18,247 bases of DNA. It comes from Deltaproteobacteria bacterium (GTDB taxonomy: Bacteria; Desulfobacterota; Syntrophobacteria; BM002). The notes below the pieces were generated by a model that was not told where the DNA came from, searched no databases, and saw only the letters and a list, made by a program, of their open reading frames with translations. The number at the start of each line of letters is the position of its first letter. The first letter of the stretch is position 1. Of the stretch, positions 6,129 through 13,847 are shown one piece after another. The stretch lies in assembly GCA_020350905.1 (NCBI GenBank), contig CP070843.1:3128449-3146695 (forward strand), read 5' to 3'. The position numbers and the translations under genes are program-made.

Positions 6129-6461
6129 ATGCCGTATAATGAACAAATTGAATCGAGAATAAAGAAAATCATATCTAATTGGAAAAATACCGATCATAAG
6201 AAAATGTTTGGGGGTGTGTGTCACCTTTTGAATGGAAATATGTTTTGCGGTGTATACAAAGACTTCCTCATCCTCCGATTAAGTGCAATTACGCTCAGCA
6301 GTCAATCAGCCTTTCTGCCTTATTCAAGTCCTCCCGCTTCTTCGACCCATTTCAACGGTATTAACCATCTCCCTTTGGGTTTTTTTCACCTGAAATTTCA
6401 CCACGTCTACACCAAGCGGCAACGGTCTCTGGGTGATAATCCCAGCGTTCTGCAAACATAG
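6129..6461 (+). pseudogene. TfoX N-terminal domain gene, 3' truncated
   Basis: The first 52 residues match the TfoX_N domain: an N-terminal helix, KKMFGG (24-29), NGNMFCGV (35-42) and FLILRLS (46-52). The family domain normally continues to about 100 residues with a FDFTGRPMKG-type motif. Here the frame runs instead into low-complexity Ser/Pro/Phe-rich sequence to residue 110, encoded antisense to an HTH gene (6320-6514). An insertion or deletion near 6290 therefore removed the 3' half. The start is credible (GAGG at 6119-6122, six-base spacing) and lies 35 bases after the attC, so the gene may once have been the next cassette. TfoX_N proteins relate to competence regulation, but most stand-alone members are uncharacterised. 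Confidence 0.65.
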
Positions 6462-6514
6462 AGGCTTTGATGTAACTTGCATTCTGTAGATTTAGCTTTC
6501 TGCATTTTTTTCAT
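6320..6514 (-). pseudogene. Frameshifted excisionase-type helix-turn-helix gene
   Basis: On the minus strand, NASYIKASMFAERWDYHPET followed by VAAWCRRGEIS is a clear MerR/excisionase-like HTH. It stops at 6361-6363 after GEKNPKGDG. The next frame continues RWLIPLKWVEEAGGLE and stops at 6320-6322, which is the normal wing and C-terminus. Adding one A to the run of seven A at 6381-6387 joins the two (GEKKPKGRWLIP). The 5' end is also out of frame: ATG at 6514-6512 is followed by another run of seven A, and the only in-frame ATG is internal (6459). The gene is about 60 codons with one or two single-base shifts. Excisionase-like proteins control recombination directionality, which fits the mobile context. 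Confidence 0.6.
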
Positions 6515-6900
6515 GTTGAAGTTTGTTCCCTGTCCATGTCTGAGAAGTGTTCTTTTTTTCCTACTGTCTTATGAAATCAGATTTTTATCCTTAGTCAAAA
6601 ATCGCTGAGATTTCAGAGTCGTATATAAATGCACCTAACCCCGCCCCCTCGACCGGCATGGCCCCACCTTTAAGCACATGGAATTGTTTTTCTTGTATTC
6701 CCACCTGACCCTGCTGTCCTAGCCCTAGACTAGAATGTGACTTTTCATTGCCTCAAATGCACCTCATCTGCACCCAAGCAGCGCAAAACCTTATGTGGTT
6801 AAGAGGAAAAAACAAAGTAGTAGTTTCCTCTTGAGGATGTACCCCTCATGCTTTGACTCTTTCAAATATCCGGTTTAAAGGAGCACTTTCGTTCTGCCGT
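6515..6900. other. Non-coding interval upstream of the heat-shock gene
   Basis: No convincing gene is visible on either strand. The region includes the inverted repeat listed at 6801-6832. Confidence 0.4.
6801..6832. promoter_or_regulatory. Perfect 9-bp inverted repeat, possible operator
   Basis: AAGAGGAAA (6801-6809) and TTTCCTCTT (6824-6832) are perfect inverted copies with a 14-base spacer. It lies about 145 bases upstream of the hsp20 start. There is no T tract, so an operator or leader structure is more likely than a terminator. It does not match the CIRCE consensus. Confidence 0.4.
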
Positions 6901-6936
6901 CTTGAAAATCTACCCATACGTGACTATTTTTTCAAG
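6901..6936 (+). promoter_or_regulatory. hsp20 promoter inside an 8-bp inverted repeat
   Basis: TTGAAA (6902-6907), 17 bases, then TATTTT (6925-6930) form a plausible sigma-70 promoter about 40 bases before the hsp20 ribosome-binding site. CTTGAAAA (6901-6908) and TTTTCAAG (6929-6936) are perfect inverted copies that overlap the -35 and -10 elements, so a dimeric repressor could block RNA polymerase. The CTTGA half-site recalls the HAIR operator of HspR, but the spacing is different. A sigma-32 promoter does not fit. Confidence 0.5.
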
Positions 6937-6975
6937 TAATAGAAATAGTGATCACTTCAGCTGCTGGAGGATTTC

Positions 6976-7419
6976 ATGAAATGGTTCGATGATGACATCG
7001 AAAAAGAATTTGAGCGTATGCGTCAGCGCATGGAAAGGATGGTTGGATCGTTGACGCGCCCTGGGGCGGCCACCCTTTGTGGTGACACTGGTTGGCGGCC
7101 TTCCCTGGATCTCTATGAGACAGACGACGAACTCACCGTATTGGTGGACGTGTCTGGTATCCAACCGCAAGATGTGGAAGTGGTGGTAGAAAGTGAGGTT
7201 GTAAGGATCTCTGGTAACAGATGCAGGCCGTTGGACGACAATGTCAGTCGCGTCCATCACATGGAAATAGACTTCGGCCCCTTCAATCAAGCTATTCGCC
7301 TCCCTGTTCCCGTGGATCCGGATGGCGCCAGCTCAACCTATCGAGATGGTTTTTTAGTCATTCACCTACCAAAGAAAGCCAGGATTTCGGCATCCGTATC
7401 TATAAAAGCAGATAAATAG
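6976..7419 (+). CDS. Small heat-shock protein, Hsp20/alpha-crystallin family
   Basis: A 147-residue ATP-independent chaperone that holds unfolding proteins. A short charged N-terminal arm (1-39) is followed by the alpha-crystallin domain (about 40-133): WRPSLDLYETDDELTVLVDV, the GIQPQDVEVVVE strand pair, and the signature DGFLVIHLPK (124-133). The C-terminal tail holds a V-S-I motif (141-143) that could act as the IxI inter-subunit anchor. The start is firm: GGAGG (6966-6970) lies five bases before the ATG. Lon follows 165 bases downstream in the same direction, pairing a holdase with a protease; both are classical proteostasis genes. Confidence 0.93.
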   Translation: MKWFDDDIEKEFERMRQRMERMVGSLTRPGAATLCGDTGWRPSLDLYETDDELTVLVDVSGIQPQDVEVVVESEVVRISGNRCRPLDDNVSRVHHMEIDFGPFNQAIRLPVPVDPDGASSTYRDGFLVIHLPKKARISASVSIKADK

Positions 7420-7584
7420 TTTGGCTATCAGCGGTCCTCCGTTAGCTATTCGCTTTATGATGCGAACGATTCTTGAACATGATTTAGTAGCTAGGTGAGT
7501 CAAACTGAGAGAAGCTGGCTTCATTGTCTCATACGCAGAGCGCTGACAGCCGATAACTGAATGCTTAAGAAAGGAGTTTTGTGC

Positions 7585-9936
7585 ATGGCCGAAGAAGCTG
7601 TCAATTTGACAAATGCTGAAGAAGAGCAAAAAATCCCTGGACATTTGCCGGTGCTGCCTCTGCACCAGGGAGTGCTCTTCCCAGAACTCACCGTTCCACT
7701 TCTGGTGAGCCGTCCTGATCACATCAAGCTGATAGATGAGGCCCTGGTTAAGGATAGAGCACTTGTGGCGGTGGCCCAAAGGGACAACACCGTGGAGAAA
7801 CCTGCCCTCACGGATTTATACGGGGTAGGAGTGGCGGCCTTTATCTTGAAGATGATGAGATCTCCCGAGGGCCATTACCACTTACTGGTGCGCACCTCTA
7901 AGAAGGTTCGGCTGGTGGAGACAGTTCAGGAAGAACCTTACCTGGTTGCCAAGGTGGAAATTATCGAAGAAGCCGTCCAGACGGACAATCAGATCGAGGC
8001 CATGGTCTTAAACATCCGCAATCTCTTTCAGAGAGTTGTGGAATTAGCCAACATGCCGGCCGAACTGGCCATTTTAGCTACCAATGTGGAGGGGCCCCAT
8101 CCCCTCATCTCCTTGGTGGCTTCAAATTTGGATCTGACATTGGCACAGGCTCAGGAAATTCTCGAGACTCTGGAAACTCAGACGGTGTTGGAGCGTTTGA
8201 CTGTCCATCTGAACCAGAGACTCGAGACTCTGGAACTCAGCCAGGAAATCCAGAAGAAGATTAGGGATGGTATGGACAAGACCCAGAGGGACTACATGCT
8301 CCGCGAACAGCTCAAGGCTATTCAGAAAGAGCTTGGCGAGGGTGACGAACGAACCGTCGAGATCGATGAACTGAAAAAGAAGCTGGAAGAAACACCCATG
8401 CCCGATGAGGTGCGAGATGTGGCCGGGAAGGAACTTGATCGGTTGACCAGAATGCCGCCTGCAGCTGCCGAATATACTGTATCGCGTACATACCTGGACT
8501 GGTTACTGGAGCTTCCCTGGGAAGTCTCCACCGAGGACAACTTGGACATTGCTGCTGCCCAAGAGACCTTGGATGCTGACCACTACGATCTAGAAAAAGT
8601 CAAAAAGCGTGTCATCGAATACCTGGCGGTGAGAAAGCTCAAACAGGATATGAAGGGCCCTATTCTCTGTTTTGTGGGTCCTCCAGGTGTTGGCAAGACC
8701 TCTTTAGGACAATCCAGCGCCCGCACTCTCGGGCGTGAGTTTATTCGCATTTCTTTAGGCGGGGTGCGGGATGAGGCCGAAATTCGGGGCCACAGGCGCA
8801 CCTATGTGGGCGCCCTGCCCGGGCGTATTGTTCAAGGCCTTCGCAAGGCTGGAGCCAACAACCCAGTATTCATGCTCGACGAAATCGACAAGGTGGGCAC
8901 AGACTTTCGCGGCGATCCCTCCTCAGCACTCTTGGAGGTGCTTGACCCTGAACAAAACCATACTTTTTCTGACCATTATCTTGAAGTGCCCATCGATCTT
9001 TCTCGGGTGATGTTCATCACCACCGCCAACATATTGGACACGATCCCCCCTGCCCTGCGCGACCGCATGGAAGTGATTGAACTGCCAGGCTACATCGAGG
9101 AAGATAAGTTAATGATAGCAAAGCGCTATCTGCTCCCTGAGCAGCTTGAAGCTCATGGCCTGAAAGCTGATCTCATCGCACTGGAAGATGACGGGATCCG
9201 CACTATCATTCGTTCTTATACACGTGAAGCAGGGGTTCGCAACCTGGAACGGCAGATCGCCGCCGTCTGTCGAGGTGTCGCCAAAGAGGTTGCCGCCGGG
9301 CGCGAGCAGATTACTAGAATCGGTCCAGACAACCTGGAAGAATTCCTTGGGCCGGTGCTGTTCATTCCTGAGCTGGCGGCCCGAGAGTGGGGACCCGGAC
9401 TGGCCACCGGACTTGCCTGGACGCCAACCGGCGGTGACATCATCTTCATTGAAGCGGCCCGGATGTCTGGAAAAGGCGGTCTCACTCTTACCGGCCAACT
9501 GGGCGACGTCATGAAAGAGTCCGCAACCGCCGCCCTCACCTACGTACGAGCCCATGCCACCCAACTGGGTATTGAGAAAAACTTCCTCGATGGCTCAGAT
9601 ATCCATATCCATGTGCCCGCTGGGGCCATACCCAAGGATGGCCCTTCCGCCGGCATCGCCATGTTGGTGACCTTAGCCTCCTTGATTAGTGGAAGGCAGG
9701 TCCGGAGAGACCTGGCCATGACCGGAGAGATCACCTTGCGCGGCGATGTTCTCCCCGTGGGAGGGATTAAAGAAAAGGTTCTTGCCGCGCACCGGGCTGG
9801 AATAAGGGAAGTGATCCTGCCGCATATAAACGACAAGGATCTTCCGGATGTGCCTGAACAGGTTCGAGAAGCAATGAAATTTCACCTGGTCCGCGCCATG
9901 CCCGATGCCCTGGAAGTGGCACTAGAATCCACCTAA
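7585..9936 (+). CDS. lon: ATP-dependent Lon protease (LonA)
   Basis: A 783-residue cytosolic AAA+ serine protease that degrades damaged and short-lived regulatory proteins. The N-terminal LON substrate domain begins at LPVLPLHQGVLFPELTVPL. The AAA+ module has Walker A GPPGVGKT (365-372), Walker B VFMLDEIDK and the arginine-finger region PPALRDRMEVIELPGY. The protease domain carries the catalytic Ser688 in KDGPSAGIAM and Lys729 in VGGIKEKVLAAHRAG, the Ser-Lys dyad of LonA. Length is normal for the family. AAGGAG (7571-7576) is eight bases before ATG 7585, making this a better start than ATG 7561. One local oddity is Q-S-S-A after Walker A where K-S-I-A is usual. A 15-bp coding direct repeat (8161 and 8221) gives two LETLE segments. 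Confidence 0.96.
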   Translation: MAEEAVNLTNAEEEQKIPGHLPVLPLHQGVLFPELTVPLLVSRPDHIKLIDEALVKDRALVAVAQRDNTVEKPALTDLYGVGVAAFILKMMRSPEGHYHLLVRTSKKVRLVETVQEEPYLVAKVEIIEEAVQTDNQIEAMVLNIRNLFQRVVELANMPAELAILATNVEGPHPLISLVASNLDLTLAQAQEILETLETQTVLERLTVHLNQRLETLELSQEIQKKIRDGMDKTQRDYMLREQLKAIQKELGEGDERTVEIDELKKKLEETPMPDEVRDVAGKELDRLTRMPPAAAEYTVSRTYLDWLLELPWEVSTEDNLDIAAAQETLDADHYDLEKVKKRVIEYLAVRKLKQDMKGPILCFVGPPGVGKTSLGQSSARTLGREFIRISLGGVRDEAEIRGHRRTYVGALPGRIVQGLRKAGANNPVFMLDEIDKVGTDFRGDPSSALLEVLDPEQNHTFSDHYLEVPIDLSRVMFITTANILDTIPPALRDRMEVIELPGYIEEDKLMIAKRYLLPEQLEAHGLKADLIALEDDGIRTIIRSYTREAGVRNLERQIAAVCRGVAKEVAAGREQITRIGPDNLEEFLGPVLFIPELAAREWGPGLATGLAWTPTGGDIIFIEAARMSGKGGLTLTGQLGDVMKESATAALTYVRAHATQLGIEKNFLDGSDIHIHVPAGAIPKDGPSAGIAMLVTLASLISGRQVRRDLAMTGEITLRGDVLPVGGIKEKVLAAHRAGIREVILPHINDKDLPDVPEQVREAMKFHLVRAMPDALEVALEST

Positions 9937-9940
9937 TTTA

Positions 9941-9961
9941 AGATTGCAGATTGTAGATTTA
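9941..9961 (+). repeat. Three tandem degenerate heptamers
   Basis: AGATTGC, AGATTGT and AGATTTA are contiguous, just after the lon stop codon. The same heptamer class recurs at 13504-13524 and, inverted, at 13612-13646. Confidence 0.6.
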
Positions 9962-10017
9962 AAGGCTATGCAGCAGCGGAACCAAAATTGTGGGTTTTAG
10001 TGTTCAGCACACATGGA

Positions 10018-10111
10018 GGTTTCAGGTGTCAATGTTCGGTTTTCAGGACGGGTGGAGGTTTCAGTGTTCAGGTTTCAGCTTCTATGTTTCTTTTTCCTGA
10101 CACCTGAAACC
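10018..10111. repeat. CAGGTTT/CAGGTGT heptamer repeats with 14-bp inverted ends
   Basis: GGTTTCAGGTGTCA (10018-10031) and TGACACCTGAAACC (10098-10111) are perfect inverted copies, 66 bases apart. Between them GTTTCAG, TGTTCAG and GTTTCAG (10058-10078) are contiguous heptamers. Related sequence occurs at 9999-10006 and 10041-10046. This is a short tandemly repeated repetitive sequence lying between convergent lon and the adenosyltransferase gene. No gene is present in 9937-10231. Confidence 0.6.
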
Positions 10112-10200
10112 TGAATAATATCAGATACCTGGTACCTAAAGCCACAGATTTGGTGCTTGGAATTTGATATTCTGCAATGCTCCACCACCTCATTACTCCG

Positions 10201-10235
10201 GTAAAGAGCCATGTCCTCTGAGCATGGCTCTTTAC
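10201..10235 (-). terminator. Stem-loop terminator overlapping the adenosyltransferase stop codon
   Basis: GTAAAGAGCCATG (10201-10213) and CATGGCTCTTTAC (10223-10235) form a perfect 13-bp stem with a 9-base loop. On the minus strand the stem's 5' arm contains the TAA stop of the adenosyltransferase gene and the 3' arm ends CTCTTTAC. The A/T-rich stem ends would let it work on both strands, for the minus-strand gene and for read-through from lon. Confidence 0.7.
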
Positions 10236-10801
10236 TTTCTCCACAGCCTATCCGGCTGGCCCTGGATCTTGTTGCAGTAACGGGCGAGCACAAAGAGATA
10301 ATCGGAAAGGCGATTCAGGTACGTTATTACACCTCGAAGTTGCAGAGAGGTCTCATCTTCATCGGTCCCAGCCAACAGGCGAACCACATGTCTTTCGGCT
10401 CTGCGGCAAACGGCTCTGGCCACATGGGCCCAGGCAGCAGAGACATGTCCACCAGGGAGGAGGAAGTCTTTTAGAGCTGGCAATTCCTGCTCCAATCGAT
10501 CAATGGCCATTTCCAAACCCTTTGAGTGCTCTTGAGTGATGGATTGTAGTTCGCTGGAGGCTGGCGACCCCGGAGTGACTGCGAGCCAAGCGCCAACGTG
10601 CAAGAGATCTGACTGAATTCGCTGTATTTCCCCCGAAAGGGTTGCCTCCCCTAAAGGTAAGAAGGCCACGAGAGCACCGAGGAGACTGTTCAGTTCATCC
10701 ACGTCCCCGTAAGCCTCAACGCGGAGGTCAGATTTATTGACTCGCTCCCCGCTGAAAAGGCTGGTTTTGCCGCGGTCTCCACCACCTGTGTATATTTTCA
10801 T
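10232..10801 (-). CDS. Cob(I)alamin adenosyltransferase, PduO type
   Basis: A 189-residue cytosolic enzyme transferring the 5'-deoxyadenosyl group of ATP to cob(I)alamin or corrinoid precursors to make adenosylcobalamin. The N-terminal ATP-binding motif reads YTGGGDRGKTSLFSG (4-18), followed by RVEAYGDVDELNSLLG (27-42). The C-terminal helix YLNRLSDYLFVLAR (161-174) carries the family's conserved Asn, Arg and Asp contacts. A start at 10801 is supported by AAGGGG just upstream on the minus strand. It is convergent with lon and divergent from the channel gene, so it is a single-gene unit. Adenosylcobalamin use fits an anaerobe with methylmalonyl-CoA mutase or ribonucleotide reductase II; neither is in the window. 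Confidence 0.93.
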   Translation of the reverse strand: MKIYTGGGDRGKTSLFSGERVNKSDLRVEAYGDVDELNSLLGALVAFLPLGEATLSGEIQRIQSDLLHVGAWLAVTPGSPASSELQSITQEHSKGLEMAIDRLEQELPALKDFLLPGGHVSAAWAHVARAVCRRAERHVVRLLAGTDEDETSLQLRGVITYLNRLSDYLFVLARYCNKIQGQPDRLWRK

Positions 10802-10983
10802 CTTCCCCTTCGCCTTATCAAGTAGCTACTGCCATATTAAGGAACACGTTGTTGAAGTCAAGCGGTCAGTAGAACCATGAGCAACGTTAGGGTTTAGAAA
10901 AGAGGCTTGGATTTGCTTGCCATATGGTGATCAATCGTATACCATTTCTCCCCTTACTGGAAACAGCTGGAGAAAGAAATCCC

Positions 10984-11136
10984 ATGAAACGCATCATCCC
11001 AGCGGCCATCCTCACCCTGGTTGCCTCCCTGTGCTTCGGGCAGTTAGCCTATGCCAAGGAGACCGCCCAAACCCCTCAGCCTGCCACTGGGGCCGCAACG
11101 GTACAAGCAGTAGCCTCCACGCCAGGCCCTGGCTGA
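10984..11136 (+). CDS. Signal-peptide ORF, probably the severed N-terminus of the MscS-family channel
   Basis: Fifty residues: MKR, a hydrophobic core IIPAAILTLVASLCFGQLAYA and a predicted cleavage site at AYA-K, then an Ala/Thr/Pro-rich linker ending STPGPG. GGAG (10969-10972) precedes the ATG by 11 bases. The stop falls where the other frame becomes the coiled-coil start of the channel (QALADLVLKAAELSRRLTDL, open from 11114). Removing one base around 11119-11131 would fuse them. The shift lies in the palindrome GCCAGGCCCTGGC. It may be a true mutation, a sequencing error or, less likely, programmed. Confidence 0.55.
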   Translation: MKRIIPAAILTLVASLCFGQLAYAKETAQTPQPATGAATVQAVASTPGPG

Positions 11137-11170
11137 TCTTGTCCTCAAGGCAGCAGAACTGTCGAGGCGC

Positions 11171-13465
11171 TTGACCGATCTCGAAGAAAGCTTGGAAGAA
11201 GTTTTCGATCCATCTGCAACTGAGACTAGTTTCCGCAGTACAGAGGAAAGGTTGAGCGCTCTCTCCAGTCGATTAGAGGAGCTGAAAACTGCGAAGACCA
11301 CGGGCTACTACCAGGTTATCCAGCTCAAAACGGCATTGCAGCAGGAAAGAGAGTTCCTGGAAAAGAACCTGGAGCCTATTACCGCAAGCCTTCGGAAAGT
11401 TTCGGCTTTAAGAAAGGAGTGGTCCAAAGAAAAGAAACAATGGTCACAATGGCAAGCTTCTCAGGATGAAGATCTGCAAATTCGTGCGGTGCAGTCCACT
11501 TTTGCCAGAGCCCAAGAAACGATTTCCAAGGCGCGCACCACGATCTCCCAACATTTGGAGCCGTTGCTCGCAGCAGAGATACGGGGAGGTGACCTTCAGG
11601 CCAGAACGTATTCGATTGTTTCGGAGGTGAATGATCTGATTTCGGACAGGAGCGGAGTGGTCTCGATAGAATCATCCCCGCCGATGCTCTCTTCTCGATA
11701 CTTTGCACAATTTGCATTGGAGTTATGGCACGAACTGGGACAAGGAATCCGCGCCGTAACCTTGCCAGACAGACAGTTCTTTGCGCGGCAGGGCTGGGTG
11801 GTTTTGCTGCAGGTCTTACTCGCCCTAGCTCTGGCCGCTTTGTTCTTGCGTTCTCGCCAGTCTCTGGAGGAGTCGGAGGAGTTGCGTTCCTTGGCCAAGC
11901 GACCCTTTGCCCTCGGCGTGACCGTCAGTGTCGGAACCCTCACGGCACTCTATACGTCGTATCCACCAACATGGCATTTGTTGGTGCGGGTTTTCGGCTG
12001 GATCGCCCTTGCTCGCGTGGTTGGAGTCTACACGACCAGATCCACGCACAGGTGGCTCATTTATGGGCTGGCTTTCATCATGATCACTAACGAATTATTC
12101 CAAGTTTTGAGCCTGCCACTCCCGCTTTTCCGGCTGTACGTCTTCGTTGTTGCCCTGGTTGGCCTTATCCTTTGCCTGTGGTTCGCTCGGCAGAGTCATC
12201 GTCGAAAGGACTCGCCCTGGTACACCTACGGGCTGGGCCTGGGAAGTCTTTTTCTCATGGTCGTAGCGCTTTTGGAGGTGAGTGGGCAGGCAGACTGGGC
12301 CTTGCGGCTCCTGGATTCCTCGCTCAGTACATTCGGCTACGTGCTGGTAGTTTGGCTGCTAATAATCCTCGCACGGGGCGGTTTGAATTGGGCTGTTTAC
12401 AGATCTCGCCTCCAAAAAATAGCGGTTTTTCGCAACCACGGCTCAAGGATCGCCGCTCAATCTAGCCTCTTCATTAACCTCTTTATAGGGTCTTTCTTCA
12501 TTGTGGCCATCCTCACAATTTGGCACGTGTACGATAGCCCCGTTGAGGCATTCAAAACCGTTCTGTCATTGGGAGTCACGCTGGGATCCCACCGGATTAC
12601 CTTGGGGCTGTTGCTTGCCGCGGCTGCTCTTCTTTACGGCTCGTTTGTCGCATCTTTGGCTGTACAGACTCTGTTGTTAGAGGAGGTATTTCCCAAGCGG
12701 AATGTTGAACCTGGAGTCGGTTTGCCAATATCCCGATTGATCCAGTACTCTCTTATTTTGGTAGGTTTCTTACTGGCGCTTACGGCGCTTGGATTCACAC
12801 TCACGAACCTTACCATCCTTGGGGGTGCGATAGGAGTTGGGATCGGCTTTGGCCTGCAAGCTATCGTCAACAACCTTGCCAGCGGTCTCATTCTGCTTTT
12901 TGAGCGACCCATCAGGGTAGGTGACGCGATCCAACTGGTTGATCTCCCGTGTGAGGTTAAAAAGATCGGCCTTCGTTCAACAGTGGTTACAAGCCGCGAT
13001 GATGCGGATATCGTCATCCCCAACAGTGATCTCATTACCAACCAGGTGACCAACTGGACGCTTTCCGAAAGACGTATGCGGCTCAGAATACCCGTGGGAG
13101 TCGCCTATGGTTCTGATGTTCCGCTGGTTATGCGGATACTCAAGGAAAGTGCAGAAGGTAATCTGTCGGTGCTAAGCAATCCTCCCTCGTCGGTCCTCTT
13201 CTTGGGTTTCGGTGAAAGCTCGCTTAATTTTGAACTGCGCGTCTGGATCAGAGACTTTCTTGATAGATTTCGGATACGAAGTGAGCTTAATCAGACGATC
13301 GACAGCAGATTCCGGTCAGAGGGAATAGAGATCCCCTTTCCTCAAAGAGATCTGCATGTTCGGAGTGTCGATGAATCCCCTGGCTCAATCTTAACGGTGC
13401 CTGGGGATCAGCCCCCCGACCTCGTCGTGGTCTCGAGTAAGGAGAAGGACGAGGAGGAACACTAG
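11171..13465 (+). CDS. Large MscS-family mechanosensitive channel (MscK/MscM-like architecture)
   Basis: The open frame gives 764 residues from TTG 11171, but it is open back to 11114 and probably began at the signal peptide at 10984. Residues 1 to about 150 are a charged coiled-coil domain (LEESLEEVF, RLSALSSRLEELK), periplasmic if exported. About eleven hydrophobic segments follow. The last is the pore helix with GGAIGVGIGFGLQAIVNNLA (551 onward), the Gly/Ala-packed TM3 of MscS. The beta and alpha/beta cytoplasmic domains follow: RPIRVGDAIQL, then VVTSRDDADIVIPNSDLITNQVTNWT. The channel would release solutes on hypo-osmotic shock. Its stop codon TAG lies inside the CTAG of a terminal-inverted-repeat copy, so the original C-terminus may have changed. 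It has no obvious operon partner. Confidence 0.88.
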   Translation: MTDLEESLEEVFDPSATETSFRSTEERLSALSSRLEELKTAKTTGYYQVIQLKTALQQEREFLEKNLEPITASLRKVSALRKEWSKEKKQWSQWQASQDEDLQIRAVQSTFARAQETISKARTTISQHLEPLLAAEIRGGDLQARTYSIVSEVNDLISDRSGVVSIESSPPMLSSRYFAQFALELWHELGQGIRAVTLPDRQFFARQGWVVLLQVLLALALAALFLRSRQSLEESEELRSLAKRPFALGVTVSVGTLTALYTSYPPTWHLLVRVFGWIALARVVGVYTTRSTHRWLIYGLAFIMITNELFQVLSLPLPLFRLYVFVVALVGLILCLWFARQSHRRKDSPWYTYGLGLGSLFLMVVALLEVSGQADWALRLLDSSLSTFGYVLVVWLLIILARGGLNWAVYRSRLQKIAVFRNHGSRIAAQSSLFINLFIGSFFIVAILTIWHVYDSPVEAFKTVLSLGVTLGSHRITLGLLLAAAALLYGSFVASLAVQTLLLEEVFPKRNVEPGVGLPISRLIQYSLILVGFLLALTALGFTLTNLTILGGAIGVGIGFGLQAIVNNLASGLILLFERPIRVGDAIQLVDLPCEVKKIGLRSTVVTSRDDADIVIPNSDLITNQVTNWTLSERRMRLRIPVGVAYGSDVPLVMRILKESAEGNLSVLSNPPSSVLFLGFGESSLNFELRVWIRDFLDRFRIRSELNQTIDSRFRSEGIEIPFPQRDLHVRSVDESPGSILTVPGDQPPDLVVVSSKEKDEEEH

Positions 13466-13500
13466 TCCGGATATTTCACGAAACGGCTGCTGCGGCCACT
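13463..13500 (+). repeat. Terminal-inverted-repeat copy 1 (overlaps channel stop codon)
   Basis: CTAGTCCGGATATTTCACG matches the inverted copy at the right end of the 13848-14033 unit. The match continues as TGCTGCGGCCAC here against TGCTGCGACCAC there, over about 38 aligned positions with 29 identities by eye. With 14033 as partner it could delimit a 571-bp element. The TAG is the stop codon of the channel gene. Confidence 0.6.
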
Positions 13501-13503
13501 TCG

Positions 13504-13646
13504 GGATCTCAGATTTCAGATTGAGAGGTGTCTGACTGCAAGCTGGTTATTTGAGCAAAACAAGAATGTACCTTTAACTTCCACTGTCTGCTTTGTCTTA
13601 CTCGGTCTCGTGCAATCTCAAATCCTCAATCCACTATCTGCAATCT
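13504..13646. repeat. Tandem heptamer repeats in opposite orientations
   Basis: On the + strand GGATCTC, AGATTTC and AGATTGA (13504-13524) are contiguous. At 13612-13646 five contiguous heptamers GCAATCT, CAAATCC, TCAATCC, ACTATCT and GCAATCT read, on the minus strand, AGATTGC, AGATAGT, GGATTGA, GGATTTG and AGATTGC. The two arrays belong to one family in inverted orientation and could form a long imperfect stem. No ORF is present between them. Confidence 0.6.
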
Positions 13647-13847
13647 ATACCTGCCTGATCATATCCTAAAGCTTTAGTTGAGAGATCTGGTCCGAGATTT
13701 GCAGCAATTGTAATCATGGGCGTAGGTTTGTGCTGTATAGTCACTAGGTAATACGTCCATTGCGAAATTATAATGCTCAATTTACACATGCGTAGATTTA
13801 GCCTGCAATAGTTAAATGATACAGTAGAAATCTTGGATCTTATAACG

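Noticed and set aside
6860..6885. AAATATCCGG resembling the end of the terminal repeat at 14033
   Set aside because: Only about ten bases match, with no CTAG and no partner nearby; chance is likely.
6901..6920. CTTGAAA with CCCATA as a sigma-32 heat-shock promoter
   Set aside because: The elements are only a few bases apart instead of the needed 12-16.
8161..8235. 15-bp direct repeat CTCGAGACTCTGGAA at 8161 and 8221 within lon
   Set aside because: It encodes similar LETLE segments in a helical region of the LON domain; reading frame and length are normal, so it is probably internal coding similarity.
9109..9564. Long minus-strand frames inside lon (for example 9564-9109)
   Set aside because: They are shadows of a GC-rich coding strand; the + strand protein is unmistakably Lon.
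12634..13053. 139-codon minus-strand frame inside the channel gene
   Set aside because: Antisense to the conserved MscS pore and beta domain; composition is typical of a shadow frame.
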